Positions 24,231 to 32,523 of a stretch of DNA of 32,523 nt are shown here, piece after piece. Numbering within the stretch: position 1 is the first letter of the stretch; every line of letters begins with the position of its first letter. Under the pieces are notes generated by a model that searched no databases, was not told the origin of the DNA, and saw only the letters and a list, made by a program, of their open reading frames with translations. The stretch is taken from positions 4,319 through 36,841 of the forward strand of contig DBKQ01000019.1 in NCBI GenBank assembly GCA_002298545.1, written 5' to 3'. The translations under genes were made by a program, and so were the position numbers. Source of the stretch: Prevotella sp. UBA746. Its GTDB lineage: Bacteria > Bacteroidota > Bacteroidia > Bacteroidales > Bacteroidaceae.

Positions 24231-24383
24231 TTATAATCTTATTCTTGCTTCAAGAAACTCGTAAAGGTTGTCGTTTGGCTGCAGTCCGAGTTTACGCCGT
24301 ATGTTGGCGCGCTGTGTATTTACGTTTGATTCCGTCTTGTTGAGCATTGTGCATATTGCTCCCAACTTGTGACCGCGCAGAAT
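24231..24383 (-). pseudogene. 3' remnant of a helix-turn-helix regulator gene
   Basis: An open frame of 50 codons without a start encodes GHKLGAICTMLNKTESNVNT, then QRANIRRKLGLQPNDNLYEF and a short tail before TAA. This looks like the C-terminal DNA-binding end of a LuxR-like/TPR-type regulator. A TAG lies directly before it and no further homologous sequence is visible upstream, so the rest of the gene is lost. Confidence 0.55.
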
Positions 24384-24587
24384 CTATTTGCCGTAAGAAT
24401 GAGCATGTTCACGAGAATTACCATGTGTGTATGCGGCACGGAAGGCATTATGGCGCAATATAAGGTATCCCCTACAGATGTTACAAGCCACACGCAGTGG
24501 TCGGTGGTCTACAACCTTACGGAGCGCAAGGCCACGGTTTGTGTGAACAGAAATTACAACAAGCCGTTTACCTTTTATTTGAAATAA
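24384..24587 (+). pseudogene. 3' remnant of a possible C45/choloylglycine-hydrolase-like gene
   Basis: A short frame ends with CGTEGIMAQYKVSP, TQWSVVYNLTERKATVCVNR and FTFYLK before TAA. The last part resembles the C-terminal strands of Ntn-hydrolases of the C45/linear amide hydrolase type, but this is a weak pattern match. It has no credible start and begins where the regulator remnant ends, so the two meet at a deletion junction near 24384. Confidence 0.4.
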
Positions 24588-24688
24588 AAAAGTGTTCTAA
24601 ATTTGGAAACGGAGAAATACTATGCACATGTTTTTAACATCTACTGATGTTGCAGAACGCGGATTTTGAAGAAGTTTGGAACACTTTT
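24588..24688. repeat. Inverted repeat pair around a non-coding 70-nt stretch
   Basis: AAAAGTGTTCTAAA (24588-24601) and TTTGGAACACTTTT (24675-24688) are complementary in 13 of 14 positions. They lie between the remnant and the 3' end of the MATE gene and may be a worn element end or a long terminator for the convergent MATE gene. Confidence 0.5.
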
Positions 24689-24711
24689 CTGATTTGTCTT
24701 TTCGGACATAT

Positions 24712-26055
24712 TTATTTCAGTTCCCTCTTCAAATCCCTGAACACGCTCCATGCCACAGGCACGGAGATGAGAAACGAACAGAGGTCGGACACTGCCTGGC
24801 TCATCTCCACACCGGCAAGACCCAAAAACTTTGGCAGGATGATAACGGCAGGGATAAAGAAAAGACCGCTCCTTGCTGCTGCCACGATGTTGGCGCGGAC
24901 AGGCTTGCGTGCCGTTTGGGAGAGCATGTTGGTAAGGATTATCACGGCGATTAGCGGATAGGTGGCGAGTTGCCAGCGGAAGGCTGCACAGCCCACGGCG
25001 ATAACGTGAGCATCGTCGCGGAATTCGCTTATGATTGGGGCTGTGAAAAGAAATCCGATTATGGTGAGAGAGATGAAGAACACGGTACCTATCTTCACGC
25101 AATACATATAGCCCTCGTGAATTCTGTCGTATAGTTTCGCTCCGTAGCAGAATCCGCAGAGAGGCTGAAAACCTTGACCCAGTCCCACGATGGCGGCATA
25201 TACAAAATTGGATATGCGGGTTACGATGCTCATTCCGGCAATGGCGGCATCGCCGTAGGCACCGGCAGAAATATTGAGCATGATGGTGGCAATGCTCGCC
25301 AGTCCCTGTCGGGAGAGCGACGGCGTGCCTCCGGCGATAATCTCCTTTATCAGTTGCCATGAGCAGCGGTAGTTGCCGAAGCGGATGGCGATATTCCCCT
25401 GATGGTGGGTCATGTTGAAGAGAATGAAAAAGCTCATCGTCTGACTCACGAGCGTGGCAACGGCGGCCCCCGTTATGCCGAGGCAGAAATAGAATATAAG
25501 GATAGGAGCAAGGACAACGTTGAGAAGCACACCGCTAAGTATGCCGTACATGGCATAGCGGGCGTTGCCCTGAAAGCGCATCTGGTTGTTCAGGGTGAAC
25601 GAGCTGGTCATGAAAGGCGCTCCGCAGAGAATTATGCCGAGGTATCGTTCCGTATATGGCAGTATAGTTTCCGTAGAACCTAAAAACACGCAGATATCAG
25701 AAAGAAAGAGCAGTCCGATGATGGCAACGAGCAGTCCGAACGAGAAACTGTAAATCAGTCCTGTTGCCGCCATACAACTCGCCTTCTCCGTTTCCTTTGC
25801 CCCGAGACATTGCGAGATATAGTTGCCAGACCCATGACCGAAGAAAAATCCGATAGCCTGTATTATAGCCATTATAGAGAAAGAAATCCCCACGGCAGCT
25901 GTGCTCTGCGTGTTAATCTTCCCAACATAATATGTGTCAACCATACCATAGATACTCGTTACGAGCATCGATATGATAGTAGGCACCGCCATACTCAGAA
26001 TAACCTTGTGTACCGGTGCATGCGTCAAGAAAGTATAATTATCCTTATGATTCAT
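24712..26055 (-). CDS. MATE-family multidrug/cation exporter
   Basis: The 447-residue protein has about 12 membrane helices. The typical MATE opening is present: VHKVILSMAVPTIISMLVTSIYGMVDTYYVG, shown here as VILSMAVPTIISML and YGMVDTYYVG. A second repeat of the fold follows from about 230 (GGTPSLSRQGLASIATIML and GFQPLCGFCYGAKLY). It belongs to the DinF/MepA-like group, which exports drugs in exchange for Na+ or H+. The substrate is unknown. The gene is upstream-adjacent to the D-Ala-D-Ala carboxypeptidase gene on the same strand, with 91 nt of short repeats between. Confidence 0.9.
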   Translation of the reverse strand: MNHKDNYTFLTHAPVHKVILSMAVPTIISMLVTSIYGMVDTYYVGKINTQSTAAVGISFSIMAIIQAIGFFFGHGSGNYISQCLGAKETEKASCMAATGLIYSFSFGLLVAIIGLLFLSDICVFLGSTETILPYTERYLGIILCGAPFMTSSFTLNNQMRFQGNARYAMYGILSGVLLNVVLAPILIFYFCLGITGAAVATLVSQTMSFFILFNMTHHQGNIAIRFGNYRCSWQLIKEIIAGGTPSLSRQGLASIATIMLNISAGAYGDAAIAGMSIVTRISNFVYAAIVGLGQGFQPLCGFCYGAKLYDRIHEGYMYCVKIGTVFFISLTIIGFLFTAPIISEFRDDAHVIAVGCAAFRWQLATYPLIAVIILTNMLSQTARKPVRANIVAAARSGLFFIPAVIILPKFLGLAGVEMSQAVSDLCSFLISVPVAWSVFRDLKRELK

Positions 26056-26070
26056 AATTTATAATTCATA

Positions 26071-26146
26071 ATTGGTCGAAGACCAATAACTCCCCATTCC
26101 TAATTCCCCATTTTCCATTCCTAATTCTCCATTCCTAATTCCTAAT
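26071..26146. repeat. Hairpin and short tandem repeats between dacB and the MATE gene
   Basis: ATTGGTC-gaa-GACCAAT (26071-26087) forms a short hairpin. It is followed by several variants of CATTCCTAATTC (26094-26146), the same kind of low-complexity repeat as near 12655-12690 and 19245-19290. Confidence 0.6.
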
Positions 26147-27478
26147 TCATTTACACATCGCCTGGCAAATCTTGTCCTGGAAATTCCTTCCCGACGATTT
26201 GTATCTGATGCCCGAATTGATGATAGAGAAGCAGAGCACGTGGCCGTTGGCCGCCGTGCAGTAGCCGGCAAGCGAACTGATGCCCGTCACAGTCCCAGTT
26301 TTAGCCCTTACGTTGTCGTGAGCTGCCCCGCGACGCATGCGCTCGTCGAGCGACCCGTCAACACCGGCAATCGGCAGACAGTCGTATAGAGTCTCGAAAA
26401 TCTTTTTGTCGCGGTAGGCATATCTCAGAAACGCCACCTCCAGTTCCGCCGACACATAATTATATAGCGACAGTCCGCTGCCGTCGGCAATATAATATGC
26501 CGAAGGCTTGAAGCCAAACTTTGAAATCAGCCTGTTCACCGCCTGTCGCCCGTTCTTCGCCGTAGCCCGGCTGCGAATCATTCCGTCAGAGGCAATCTGA
26601 TAGAAGATAGCCTCAGAGTAGAGGTTATCGCTGCGTTTGAGCTGTCGGTGCATTACGGTAGTAATAGGCGTCACCTTTTTATATATAGTATTGGCATTGC
26701 CCGGCATGTTTCCCTCGCGGCATCTGCCAGTAAGTACGATACCCTTTTGACGCAGTCGCCTTGTCAGTCTGTCGCCGAATTCGTCCTTTCTCCCAACGAC
26801 AAGCGGTGAGAGCACAGGATTATCGTCGTCCCAACACCATCCCTCGCCCATGCGGTCAGTGTCTTTCATCGTTAGGTCCAGACAAATGTCGCCTTTGATA
26901 GTATCGATACCAAGAGACGCGATGCTGTCGGCAATATCGCTGATGTCGCTATTGGCGAGAGTAGGGTCGAAGCCGCCCTTGCAATAAATATTGCCGTCAA
27001 GTGCCAAGCTGTCAATGCGTCCTGTATAGGCAACACGGGTTGTCAGTTTGTAGTCGCTGCCGAGCCTGTCGAGGGCAGTAACGGCAACAATCATCTTCAG
27101 GGTGCTTGCCGGACGGAGAAGCTGTCGCTCATTAAATTCAAAAAGAGTAGAATCGGCAGTAAGGTCGTATATCTTCATCCCCACAGCCGATGTGTTGAAG
27201 ATAGTGGTGCCCTTGAAAATGTTGTCGATACGCTCCAGCATGTTCTGCGGCCACGGCAGAGAGTCGTTAGCAGTCTCGACAGCATCCGTCTCGTTTGTTT
27301 CGCCGGCATCCGCAACCACATCCATCGTGTCCACATCTACGGTGTCCACATATATCTCAGTCGGGGCATAGTCCGTTTTCGCAATAGTCCATGTGTTCTC
27401 TCTTGTGGCGTAGAGCGGCGACAAAGCCATGGCGGCAGCCGCTATTATGCCACAGTAAAATATCTTTTTCCTTTTCAT
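26147..27478 (-). CDS. D-alanyl-D-alanine carboxypeptidase/endopeptidase (peptidase S13, PBP4 type)
   Basis: The 443-residue periplasmic enzyme trims peptidoglycan peptides. The start at 27478 gives a clear signal peptide (MKRKKIFYCG, then IIAAAAMALSPLYA). The three penicillin-binding motifs are present: SxxK as STLK (Ser125, Lys128), SxN as SDN in LKRSDNLYSEAIF, and KTG in VRAKTGTVTGISSLAGY. Between signal peptide and enzyme lies an acidic Asp/Val/Thr-rich segment (about 44-72, VDTVDVDTMDVVADAGE) that is not part of the usual family domain. A longer frame begins at 27511 but would place residues before the signal peptide. Confidence 0.88.
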   Translation of the reverse strand: MKRKKIFYCGIIAAAAMALSPLYATRENTWTIAKTDYAPTEIYVDTVDVDTMDVVADAGETNETDAVETANDSLPWPQNMLERIDNIFKGTTIFNTSAVGMKIYDLTADSTLFEFNERQLLRPASTLKMIVAVTALDRLGSDYKLTTRVAYTGRIDSLALDGNIYCKGGFDPTLANSDISDIADSIASLGIDTIKGDICLDLTMKDTDRMGEGWCWDDDNPVLSPLVVGRKDEFGDRLTRRLRQKGIVLTGRCREGNMPGNANTIYKKVTPITTVMHRQLKRSDNLYSEAIFYQIASDGMIRSRATAKNGRQAVNRLISKFGFKPSAYYIADGSGLSLYNYVSAELEVAFLRYAYRDKKIFETLYDCLPIAGVDGSLDERMRRGAAHDNVRAKTGTVTGISSLAGYCTAANGHVLCFSIINSGIRYKSSGRNFQDKICQAMCK

Positions 27479-27671
27479 CCGAATACGCTGCAATAAAACC
27501 ATTGCCGTCACATCAAATAATAGCCTTTAAAAAAAGATGCATAGTGGCGGCAATCTATAAAACGCTGACAAAATTACTTATTTTCGTTTAAAGAAAAAGA
27601 ATATTTACTATTAAAGAATGTGATAAGAAACAAAAAGCTATGTATATTTACATGTTTTCAGAAAATCTTAT

Positions 27672-27679
27672 TACTTTTG
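27672..27679 (+). promoter_or_regulatory. -7 box upstream of nadB
   Basis: TACTTTTG fits TAnnTTTG and lies 25 nt before the nadB ATG. No clean TTTG is present at the expected distance, so the promoter is only moderately supported. Confidence 0.45.
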
Positions 27680-27703
27680 CAGTTATAAATAAAAACGCGT
27701 TTT

Positions 27704-29293
27704 ATGGTTTATAAATACGATTTTCTAATAATCGGCGCTGGCGTAGCAGGAATGAGCTATGCGCTGAAGATTGCCCGTGAGCATAAAGGAAAGATTTGTC
27801 TTATCTGCAAAACTTCGCTCGACGAGGCCAATACCTATTTTGCACAAGGTGGAGTTGCTTCGGTAACAAACCTCAAAATAGATAATTTCGAGAAACATAT
27901 CGAGGATACTATGATTGCCGGCGACTATATCAGCGACCGCAAGGCTGTGGAGCAAGTAGTAAGAAATGCTCCGTCGCAGATCGAAGAACTGGTGAAGTGG
28001 GGAGTGAATTTCGATAAAAAGGAAGACGGCACGTTCGACCTTCACCGTGAGGGCGGACACTCTGAGTTCCGTATTCTTCATCATGCCGACGACACAGGTG
28101 CTGAGATTCAGCGTGGACTGATGGAGGCAGTGCGCAGCAATCCTGATATCGACATCAAGGAGAACCATTTTGCTGTGGAGATTATCACGCAGCATCATCT
28201 CGGAGTGGTAGTAACAAGACGCACACCTAATATCGAGTGTTACGGAGCATACGTGCTGAATCCCGACACGCAGAAGGTGGATACCTATCTGAGTAAGGTA
28301 ACGCTGATGTGTACCGGTGGATGCGGTGCCGTTTACCAGACCACTACAAACCCTGTAATAGCCACTGGCGACGGCGAGGCTATGGTTTACCGTGCAAAGG
28401 GAACAGTGCAGGACATGGAGTTCGTACAGTTCCATCCCACATCGCTCTATCATCCGGGAGAGACGCATCCGGCATATCTCATAACAGAGGCAATGCGTGG
28501 ATATGGCGGCATATTGAGACTGCCTAACGGCGAGTCGTTTATGGAGAAATACGACAAGCGACTGTCGCTTGCCCCACGAGATATCGTGGCTCGCGCCATC
28601 GACAAGGAAATGAAAATCCATGGCATCGACCATGTCTGTCTTGACGTTACTCATAAGGACCCAGAGGAGACGAAACATCACTTCCCGAATATATACAAGA
28701 AGTGCTTGAGCATCGGTATCGATATAACAAAGGAGTATATTCCTGTTCGCCCGGCAGCACATTATATGTGCGGCGGAATAAAGGTAGACCTCAACGGCGA
28801 GTCGAGCATCAAACGACTTTATGCCATCGGCGAATGTTCGTGCACCGGACTGCATGGCGGTAACCGTCTGGCGAGCAACTCGCTCATCGAAGCTGTGGTT
28901 TATGCCGATGCAGCAGCAAAACACAGTCTGGCGCATGTTGACGAGTATGACTTCAACACTCGTGTGCCGGAATGGGACGACGAGGGTATGATGACAAATG
29001 AGGAGAAGGTGCTCATCACACAGAGCGTGAAAGAGGTAGGGCAGATTATGAGCAACTACGTGGGCATCGTTCGCAGCGACCTTCGCTTGAAGCGTGCTTG
29101 GGACAGACTCGACTTGCTGTATGAGGAGACTGAGGCTCTCTTTAAGCGTGTGAAGGCAAGTCGTGATATCTGTGAGCTTCGCAACATGATTAATGTGGGG
29201 TATCTTATCACTCGTCAGGCTATCGAGCGCAAGGAATGTCGCGGACTGCATTTCACTATCGACTATCCACTGCATGCCTACGACAAGAAATAA
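27704..29293 (+). CDS. L-aspartate oxidase
   Basis: This 529-residue flavoenzyme converts aspartate to iminoaspartate, the first step of de novo NAD synthesis. It has the FAD-binding LIIGAGVAGMSYALKIA (about 8-24), NTYFAQGGVASV, the active-site region HREGGHSEFRILHHADDTG, VQFHPTSLY, RPAAHYMCGGIKVD and GECSCTGLHGGNRLASNSL, all typical of NadB rather than succinate dehydrogenase. The partner NadA is not in this window. GH28 follows after 28 nt, so co-transcription is possible, though no metabolic link is evident. Confidence 0.95.
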   Translation: MVYKYDFLIIGAGVAGMSYALKIAREHKGKICLICKTSLDEANTYFAQGGVASVTNLKIDNFEKHIEDTMIAGDYISDRKAVEQVVRNAPSQIEELVKWGVNFDKKEDGTFDLHREGGHSEFRILHHADDTGAEIQRGLMEAVRSNPDIDIKENHFAVEIITQHHLGVVVTRRTPNIECYGAYVLNPDTQKVDTYLSKVTLMCTGGCGAVYQTTTNPVIATGDGEAMVYRAKGTVQDMEFVQFHPTSLYHPGETHPAYLITEAMRGYGGILRLPNGESFMEKYDKRLSLAPRDIVARAIDKEMKIHGIDHVCLDVTHKDPEETKHHFPNIYKKCLSIGIDITKEYIPVRPAAHYMCGGIKVDLNGESSIKRLYAIGECSCTGLHGGNRLASNSLIEAVVYADAAAKHSLAHVDEYDFNTRVPEWDDEGMMTNEEKVLITQSVKEVGQIMSNYVGIVRSDLRLKRAWDRLDLLYEETEALFKRVKASRDICELRNMINVGYLITRQAIERKECRGLHFTIDYPLHAYDKK

Positions 29294-29321
29294 TTTAGTG
29301 TAACTATAACTTATAGCTATT

Positions 29322-30734
29322 ATGAGAAGAATGATGACTCTTGCCGTGGCTCTCTTTGCTGGAGTTGCCATGGCGTTTGCCACAGACTATGGCAAGTATT
29401 ACCAGAACTTGCCGGTGAAGATGCAGCAGCCTACGGCTCCCGAGATTTCAAACTATAGTGTGAACATAAAGGACTTTGGCGGAGTGGGCGACGGACTGAC
29501 GCTCAACACTGATGCCTTTGCCAAGGCTATTAAGGCTCTCGACAATAAAGGTGGCGGACATCTCATCGTTCCGGAGGGCGTGTGGCTCACCGGACTCATC
29601 TCACTGAAGGACAATATCGATCTTCATCTCGAGAAGAACGCCATCCTGCTTGCTACTCCTGACCGCACGCAGCATTTTAAGGTGAAGGATGGCGTAAAGG
29701 ACAAGAAACCGTCGCCGCTAATCTCGGCAAGCAAGCGCAAGAATATAAGCATTACCGGCGAGGGAATAATCGACGGCAATGGTAGTGTGTGGCGCCCGGT
29801 AAAGCGCTCTAAGGTGAGTGATGTGGAGTGGAAGGAGTTTCTCGCCATGGGCGGAACGGAGAAGGAGGGCGGAAAACTATGGTTCCCGTTCAACCTGAAG
29901 CATCAGCCTAATCTCGCCGACACTCCGGAGGCTCAGGAGAGCCTGAGAACTCATCTTATCCGACTGACCGACTGCGACCAGGTGCTTGTCAGTGGCATAA
30001 CGATACAGAACTCACCTAAGTTTCATCTCATACCGACACGCTGTACAAACGTTATCGTGGATGGCGTAACAATCCGCTGTCCGTGGAACGCACAGAACGG
30101 TGATGCTCTCGACATCAGTTGCTGCCGCAACGTGTTGCTCGTGAATAACACCATCGATGCCGGTGACGACGGTATCTGCATGAAGGGTGGGGCAGGCAAG
30201 AAGGCTGCGCCAGACGGACCGTGTGAGAATATCCTCATCCAGGACAACACTGTATATCATGCTCATGGAGGATTCGTCATCGGTTCGGAGTTTTCTAATG
30301 GCATGAAGAATATTGTGGTGCGCCATAACCGCTTCTCGGGGACCGACACCGGACTGCGTTTTAAGAGCGGTATCGGCAGAGGCGGAAAATGCGAGAATAT
30401 CTTCATCAGCGACATCATGATGACCGACATAAAGGATGAGGCTATCATCTTTGAGTGCAGTTATGCCGATAAGAAATACAGTGTGAAGGAAGACAATGGC
30501 AAAGTTGTTGTTCCGAAGAATGCCGAGTGCGTGCCGGAGTGGAGCGACATACATATCAGCAACGTGGTATGCCGCGGGGCAAAGACTGCCGTCAGTGCCC
30601 ACGGACTGCCTGGCTACGACTGTCTGAAAAACATCACCATCGACAACTCCACCTTCTTCTATACACAGAAGGACAAGGATATTGATGCCGGAGCAGACGT
30701 GAAACTCACCGGCTGCAAGTTTGCTACGTTCTAA
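29322..30734 (+). CDS. Glycoside hydrolase family 28 (polygalacturonase-like)
   Basis: The 470-residue secreted protein has a signal peptide (MRRMMTLAVALFAGVAMAFA). It opens with VNIKDFGGVGDGLTLNTDAF, the standard start of GH28 beta-helices, and then many helix rungs. Catalytic motifs appear as NGDALDIS, AGDDGICMK, AHGGFVIGSE and LRFKSGIG, corresponding to the family's NxD, DD, GHG and RIK boxes. It hydrolyses galacturonan or rhamnogalacturonan bonds of pectin in the periplasm or outside the cell. The His of the GHG box appears as AHGG, so the catalytic set seems complete. A terminator follows. Confidence 0.9.
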   Translation: MRRMMTLAVALFAGVAMAFATDYGKYYQNLPVKMQQPTAPEISNYSVNIKDFGGVGDGLTLNTDAFAKAIKALDNKGGGHLIVPEGVWLTGLISLKDNIDLHLEKNAILLATPDRTQHFKVKDGVKDKKPSPLISASKRKNISITGEGIIDGNGSVWRPVKRSKVSDVEWKEFLAMGGTEKEGGKLWFPFNLKHQPNLADTPEAQESLRTHLIRLTDCDQVLVSGITIQNSPKFHLIPTRCTNVIVDGVTIRCPWNAQNGDALDISCCRNVLLVNNTIDAGDDGICMKGGAGKKAAPDGPCENILIQDNTVYHAHGGFVIGSEFSNGMKNIVVRHNRFSGTDTGLRFKSGIGRGGKCENIFISDIMMTDIKDEAIIFECSYADKKYSVKEDNGKVVVPKNAECVPEWSDIHISNVVCRGAKTAVSAHGLPGYDCLKNITIDNSTFFYTQKDKDIDAGADVKLTGCKFATF

Positions 30735-30736
30735 GT

Positions 30737-30762
30737 AAAAGAGCAACGATAATAAAGAAAAT
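30737..30762 (+). repeat. Direct repeat, left copy, around the AAA/PD-(D/E)XK gene
   Basis: AGAGCAACGATAATAAAGAA here recurs with one C/T change at 32466-32490. The two copies differ in 1-2 of 24 positions. Confidence 0.7.
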
Positions 30763-30793
30763 CCCACAGTTGATAAGGCTGTGGGATTTTTTT
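30758..30793 (+). terminator. Terminator after the GH28 gene
   Basis: AAATCCCACAG (30758-30769 region) pairs with CTGTGGGATTT (from 30779), followed by a T run to 30793. Confidence 0.9.
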
Positions 30794-30814
30794 GTCAATG
30801 TGTTAAGCCAAAAA

Positions 30815-30846
30815 TTTGGCATTTCCATTTTTTCGTCGTATCTTAG
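30815..30846 (+). promoter_or_regulatory. Promoter of the AAA/PD-(D/E)XK gene
   Basis: TTTG (30815-30818), 20 nt, TATCTTAG (30839-30846; A in place of the usual final T). The ATG at 30874 follows 27 nt later. Confidence 0.5.
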
Positions 30847-30873
30847 CGACGTAATAAAAAAAGAAAAGCGGAT

Positions 30874-32460
30874 ATGGCAGACATGAATGAGAGAAAATTG
30901 CCTGTAGGCATACAGTCGTTCAAAGTAATAAGAGAAGAGAACTATCTTTATGTAGACAAGACCGACATTGTTTGGACTTTGGCGAATTGCGGCAAGAAAT
31001 TCATTTACTTGAGTCGCCCACGTCGTTTCGGTAAGTCTATCCTTGTCGATACACTCCAGATGTATTTCGAAGGAAGAAAAGAACTTTTTGAGGGACTGAA
31101 AATCATTCAAAAGGAAAAGGAATGGAAACAGCATCCCGTGATTCATCTTGATATGAGTTTGGCTGGTTCCACCCCACAATCCATACAGTCGTATTTTAAC
31201 GACACGTTCGAGGAATATGAGGACATCTATGGTATCACTCCCTCGCCAACAGCGTCTCTTGCCGTAAGATTCAAACGAATTGTTACAACTGCTGTCAAGG
31301 TAACAGGCAATAAGGTGGCTATACTCATTGACGAATACGATTCTCCTCTGCAACATTCTTGGAATACGGATAGGCATGAAGAATGTACAGGTGTATATCG
31401 TGACGTGTTTGCTGTTTTGAAAGCCTGCGACGAATATGAGAGATTCGTCTTTATTACTGGTATCACGAAATTCACACAGATATCTCTGTTCTCCGTTCTC
31501 AACAACCTGAGTAATATCAGTTTCCTGCCGGAATATGCTTCTGTCTGTGGCATTACTGAGAAGGAAATGCAAGAAAACTTCAAGCCGGAAATTGAGAAGA
31601 TGGGAAGTGTTAATGGATGGAGTCTTAATGAAACTCACGACAAGTTAAAAGCATATTACGATGGTTACCATTTCAGTCGGCGCAATATGATTGACATTTA
31701 CAATCCATATAGTTTCATTAATGCGCTGAACACTCAAGAATTAAGTAACTATTGGGCATCATCAGGTGCAACATCACTCATTCCTAAGTTTGTTGACAAC
31801 ATGGAACTGCGGTTGAAGAACTTTGAGAACTGCCGCATCTTGCGCAACACATTGGAGACATCTGATGTTAGTGGTGGAGGGGCAGAATTGTTCCTTTATC
31901 AATCGGGATATCTCACAATAAAAGACAGTGATGAATTTGGCTACATACTTGGCTTCCCTAACGAAGAAGTGAAACAGGCTCTTTATGAAATGGTGCTTCC
32001 TGCTTTGGCGTTGCGGAAAGAAAGTGATATACAGTCCCTACAGGCAAATTTGTATGCACAATTAGGTATGTGTCAAATTGACGAAGCTATGAAGTCGCTC
32101 AAATCTCTTGTAGCTGATGTTCCTTACAGCAACAAAAAACTTGCTTCGATGGATATGGAAGAACGTTATCGTCTTATCATCAGTACTATTCTAAATGCGA
32201 TTGGTCTGAAAGTGGAAGTTGAGAAAATGATTTCAACGGGCAGAATAGACATGACCGTGCAGACCTCTCGCTACATTTATGTAATGGAGCTGAAACTAAA
32301 GAACAACGGGGGGAAGAATGCCGCCACGAAGCAAATCTTGAACCATCAGTATCTTGAGCCGTTCAAGGCTGGTATGAGGAAGGTTATAGGTCTTGGAATT
32401 GAGTTGGACGAACATGGAAAGGGACTTTTGGATTGGCAGAGAGTTGAGGAGAAAAAGTAA
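30874..32460 (+). CDS. AAA-ATPase-like protein with PD-(D/E)XK nuclease domain (PF09820/PF08011 type)
   Basis: The 528-residue protein begins LPVGIQSFKVIREENYLYVD, the usual opening of this family. It has a variant Walker A SRPRRFGKS (about 47-55), Walker B VAILIDEYDSPL (about 148-159) and ITGITKFTQISLFS. The C-terminal part has GRIDMTV and YIYVMELKL with Asp459, Glu472 and Lys474, the PD-(D/E)XK set. Such proteins occur in many near-copies in Bacteroidota genomes; their function is unproven, with defence or selfish-element roles suggested. Either ATG at 30874 or 30883 could serve. It is flanked by near-perfect direct repeats. Confidence 0.85.
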   Translation: MADMNERKLPVGIQSFKVIREENYLYVDKTDIVWTLANCGKKFIYLSRPRRFGKSILVDTLQMYFEGRKELFEGLKIIQKEKEWKQHPVIHLDMSLAGSTPQSIQSYFNDTFEEYEDIYGITPSPTASLAVRFKRIVTTAVKVTGNKVAILIDEYDSPLQHSWNTDRHEECTGVYRDVFAVLKACDEYERFVFITGITKFTQISLFSVLNNLSNISFLPEYASVCGITEKEMQENFKPEIEKMGSVNGWSLNETHDKLKAYYDGYHFSRRNMIDIYNPYSFINALNTQELSNYWASSGATSLIPKFVDNMELRLKNFENCRILRNTLETSDVSGGGAELFLYQSGYLTIKDSDEFGYILGFPNEEVKQALYEMVLPALALRKESDIQSLQANLYAQLGMCQIDEAMKSLKSLVADVPYSNKKLASMDMEERYRLIISTILNAIGLKVEVEKMISTGRIDMTVQTSRYIYVMELKLKNNGGKNAATKQILNHQYLEPFKAGMRKVIGLGIELDEHGKGLLDWQRVEEKK

Positions 32461-32465
32461 TCTTG

Positions 32466-32490
32466 CAAGAGCAACGACAATAAAGAAATT
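32466..32490 (+). repeat. Direct repeat, right copy, around the AAA/PD-(D/E)XK gene
   Basis: AGAGCAACGACAATAAAGAA, the partner of 30737-30762. It begins 6 nt after the stop codon. Nothing else is recognised to the window end. Confidence 0.7.
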
Positions 32491-32523
32491 ATATTTCAAT
32501 CCAACTTATGTCTGTCTGCCGTA

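Noticed and set aside
24641..25360. Minus-strand ORF of 239 codons
   Set aside because: Frame shadow of the MATE gene, with His/Arg-rich composition.
27725..29383. Long minus-strand ORF of 552 codons
   Set aside because: It is the antisense shadow of nadB, whose motifs and length are unmistakable.
1..32523. CRISPR arrays, tRNA, rRNA, integrases or classic insertion sequences
   Set aside because: No repeat-spacer pattern, no RNA gene signature and no recombinase motif was found on either strand by reading.

Overview
The window looks like a chromosomal segment of a Bacteroidota bacterium, most likely Prevotellaceae (Prevotella/Segatella-like). The main reasons are: many promoters of the Bacteroidota type (TTTG, 19-20 nt, TAnnTTTG); lipoproteins with Bacteroidota-style signals, one with a Lys-Asp-Tyr-Asp run after the lipobox Cys; a carboxy(nor)spermidine dehydrogenase-type 'saccharopine dehydrogenase'; an NhaD antiporter; and the interspersed palindromic repeats usual in these genomes. 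No rRNA, tRNA, CRISPR array, integrase or transposase was recognised.

Layout. 1-360: end of a composite palindromic element (E1). 361-1276: non-coding leader region with two promoters. 1277-6744: surface/envelope block (large DUF4988-like lipoprotein with collagen-like repeats, small lipoprotein, OmpA-type porin). 6745-7092: a run of hairpins closed by a terminator, a candidate ncRNA. 7093-7840 (-): HepT-MntA type toxin-antitoxin pair. 8064-12345 (-): etfB-etfA-DUF559-acyl-CoA dehydrogenase. 12990-14494 (+): type I glutamine synthetase broken by one missing base and flanked by inverted copies of a repeat. 14783-16135 (+): nhaD. 16167-16447: element E2. 16485-18847 (-): two PLP enzymes of sulfur amino acid metabolism. 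18990-19489: element E3. 19593-22614 (+): a conserved unknown gene, a three-gene DUF3791/DUF3990 module, a miniature in-frame copy of the unknown gene, and the polyamine dehydrogenase. 22704-24071 (-): DUF234-type ATPase. 24231-24587: two gene remnants. 24712-27478 (-): MATE transporter and D-Ala-D-Ala carboxypeptidase. 27704-30734 (+): nadB and a GH28 pectinase. 30874-32460 (+): AAA-ATPase/PD-(D/E)XK protein between direct repeats.

How genes work together. EtfA and EtfB carry electrons from the acyl-CoA dehydrogenase encoded in the same direction. The two PLP enzymes form an operon for trans-sulfuration or cysteine/methionine turnover. HepT and MntA overlap and form toxin and antidote. The DUF3791-DUF3990-small ORF genes overlap by 1-4 nt and look like a translationally coupled unit, probably a defence or toxin-antitoxin module. 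NadB starts NAD synthesis; the GH28 enzyme points to plant pectin use.

The most unusual content is the family of large nested palindromic elements E1-E3. Each full copy is two divergent cloverleaf-like arms enclosed by short terminal inverted repeats and an outer stem. Sequence differences between copies repeatedly preserve pairing. The second is the DUF3990 module inserted between a perfect 40-bp direct repeat, next to a 19-codon in-frame miniature of the upstream gene.
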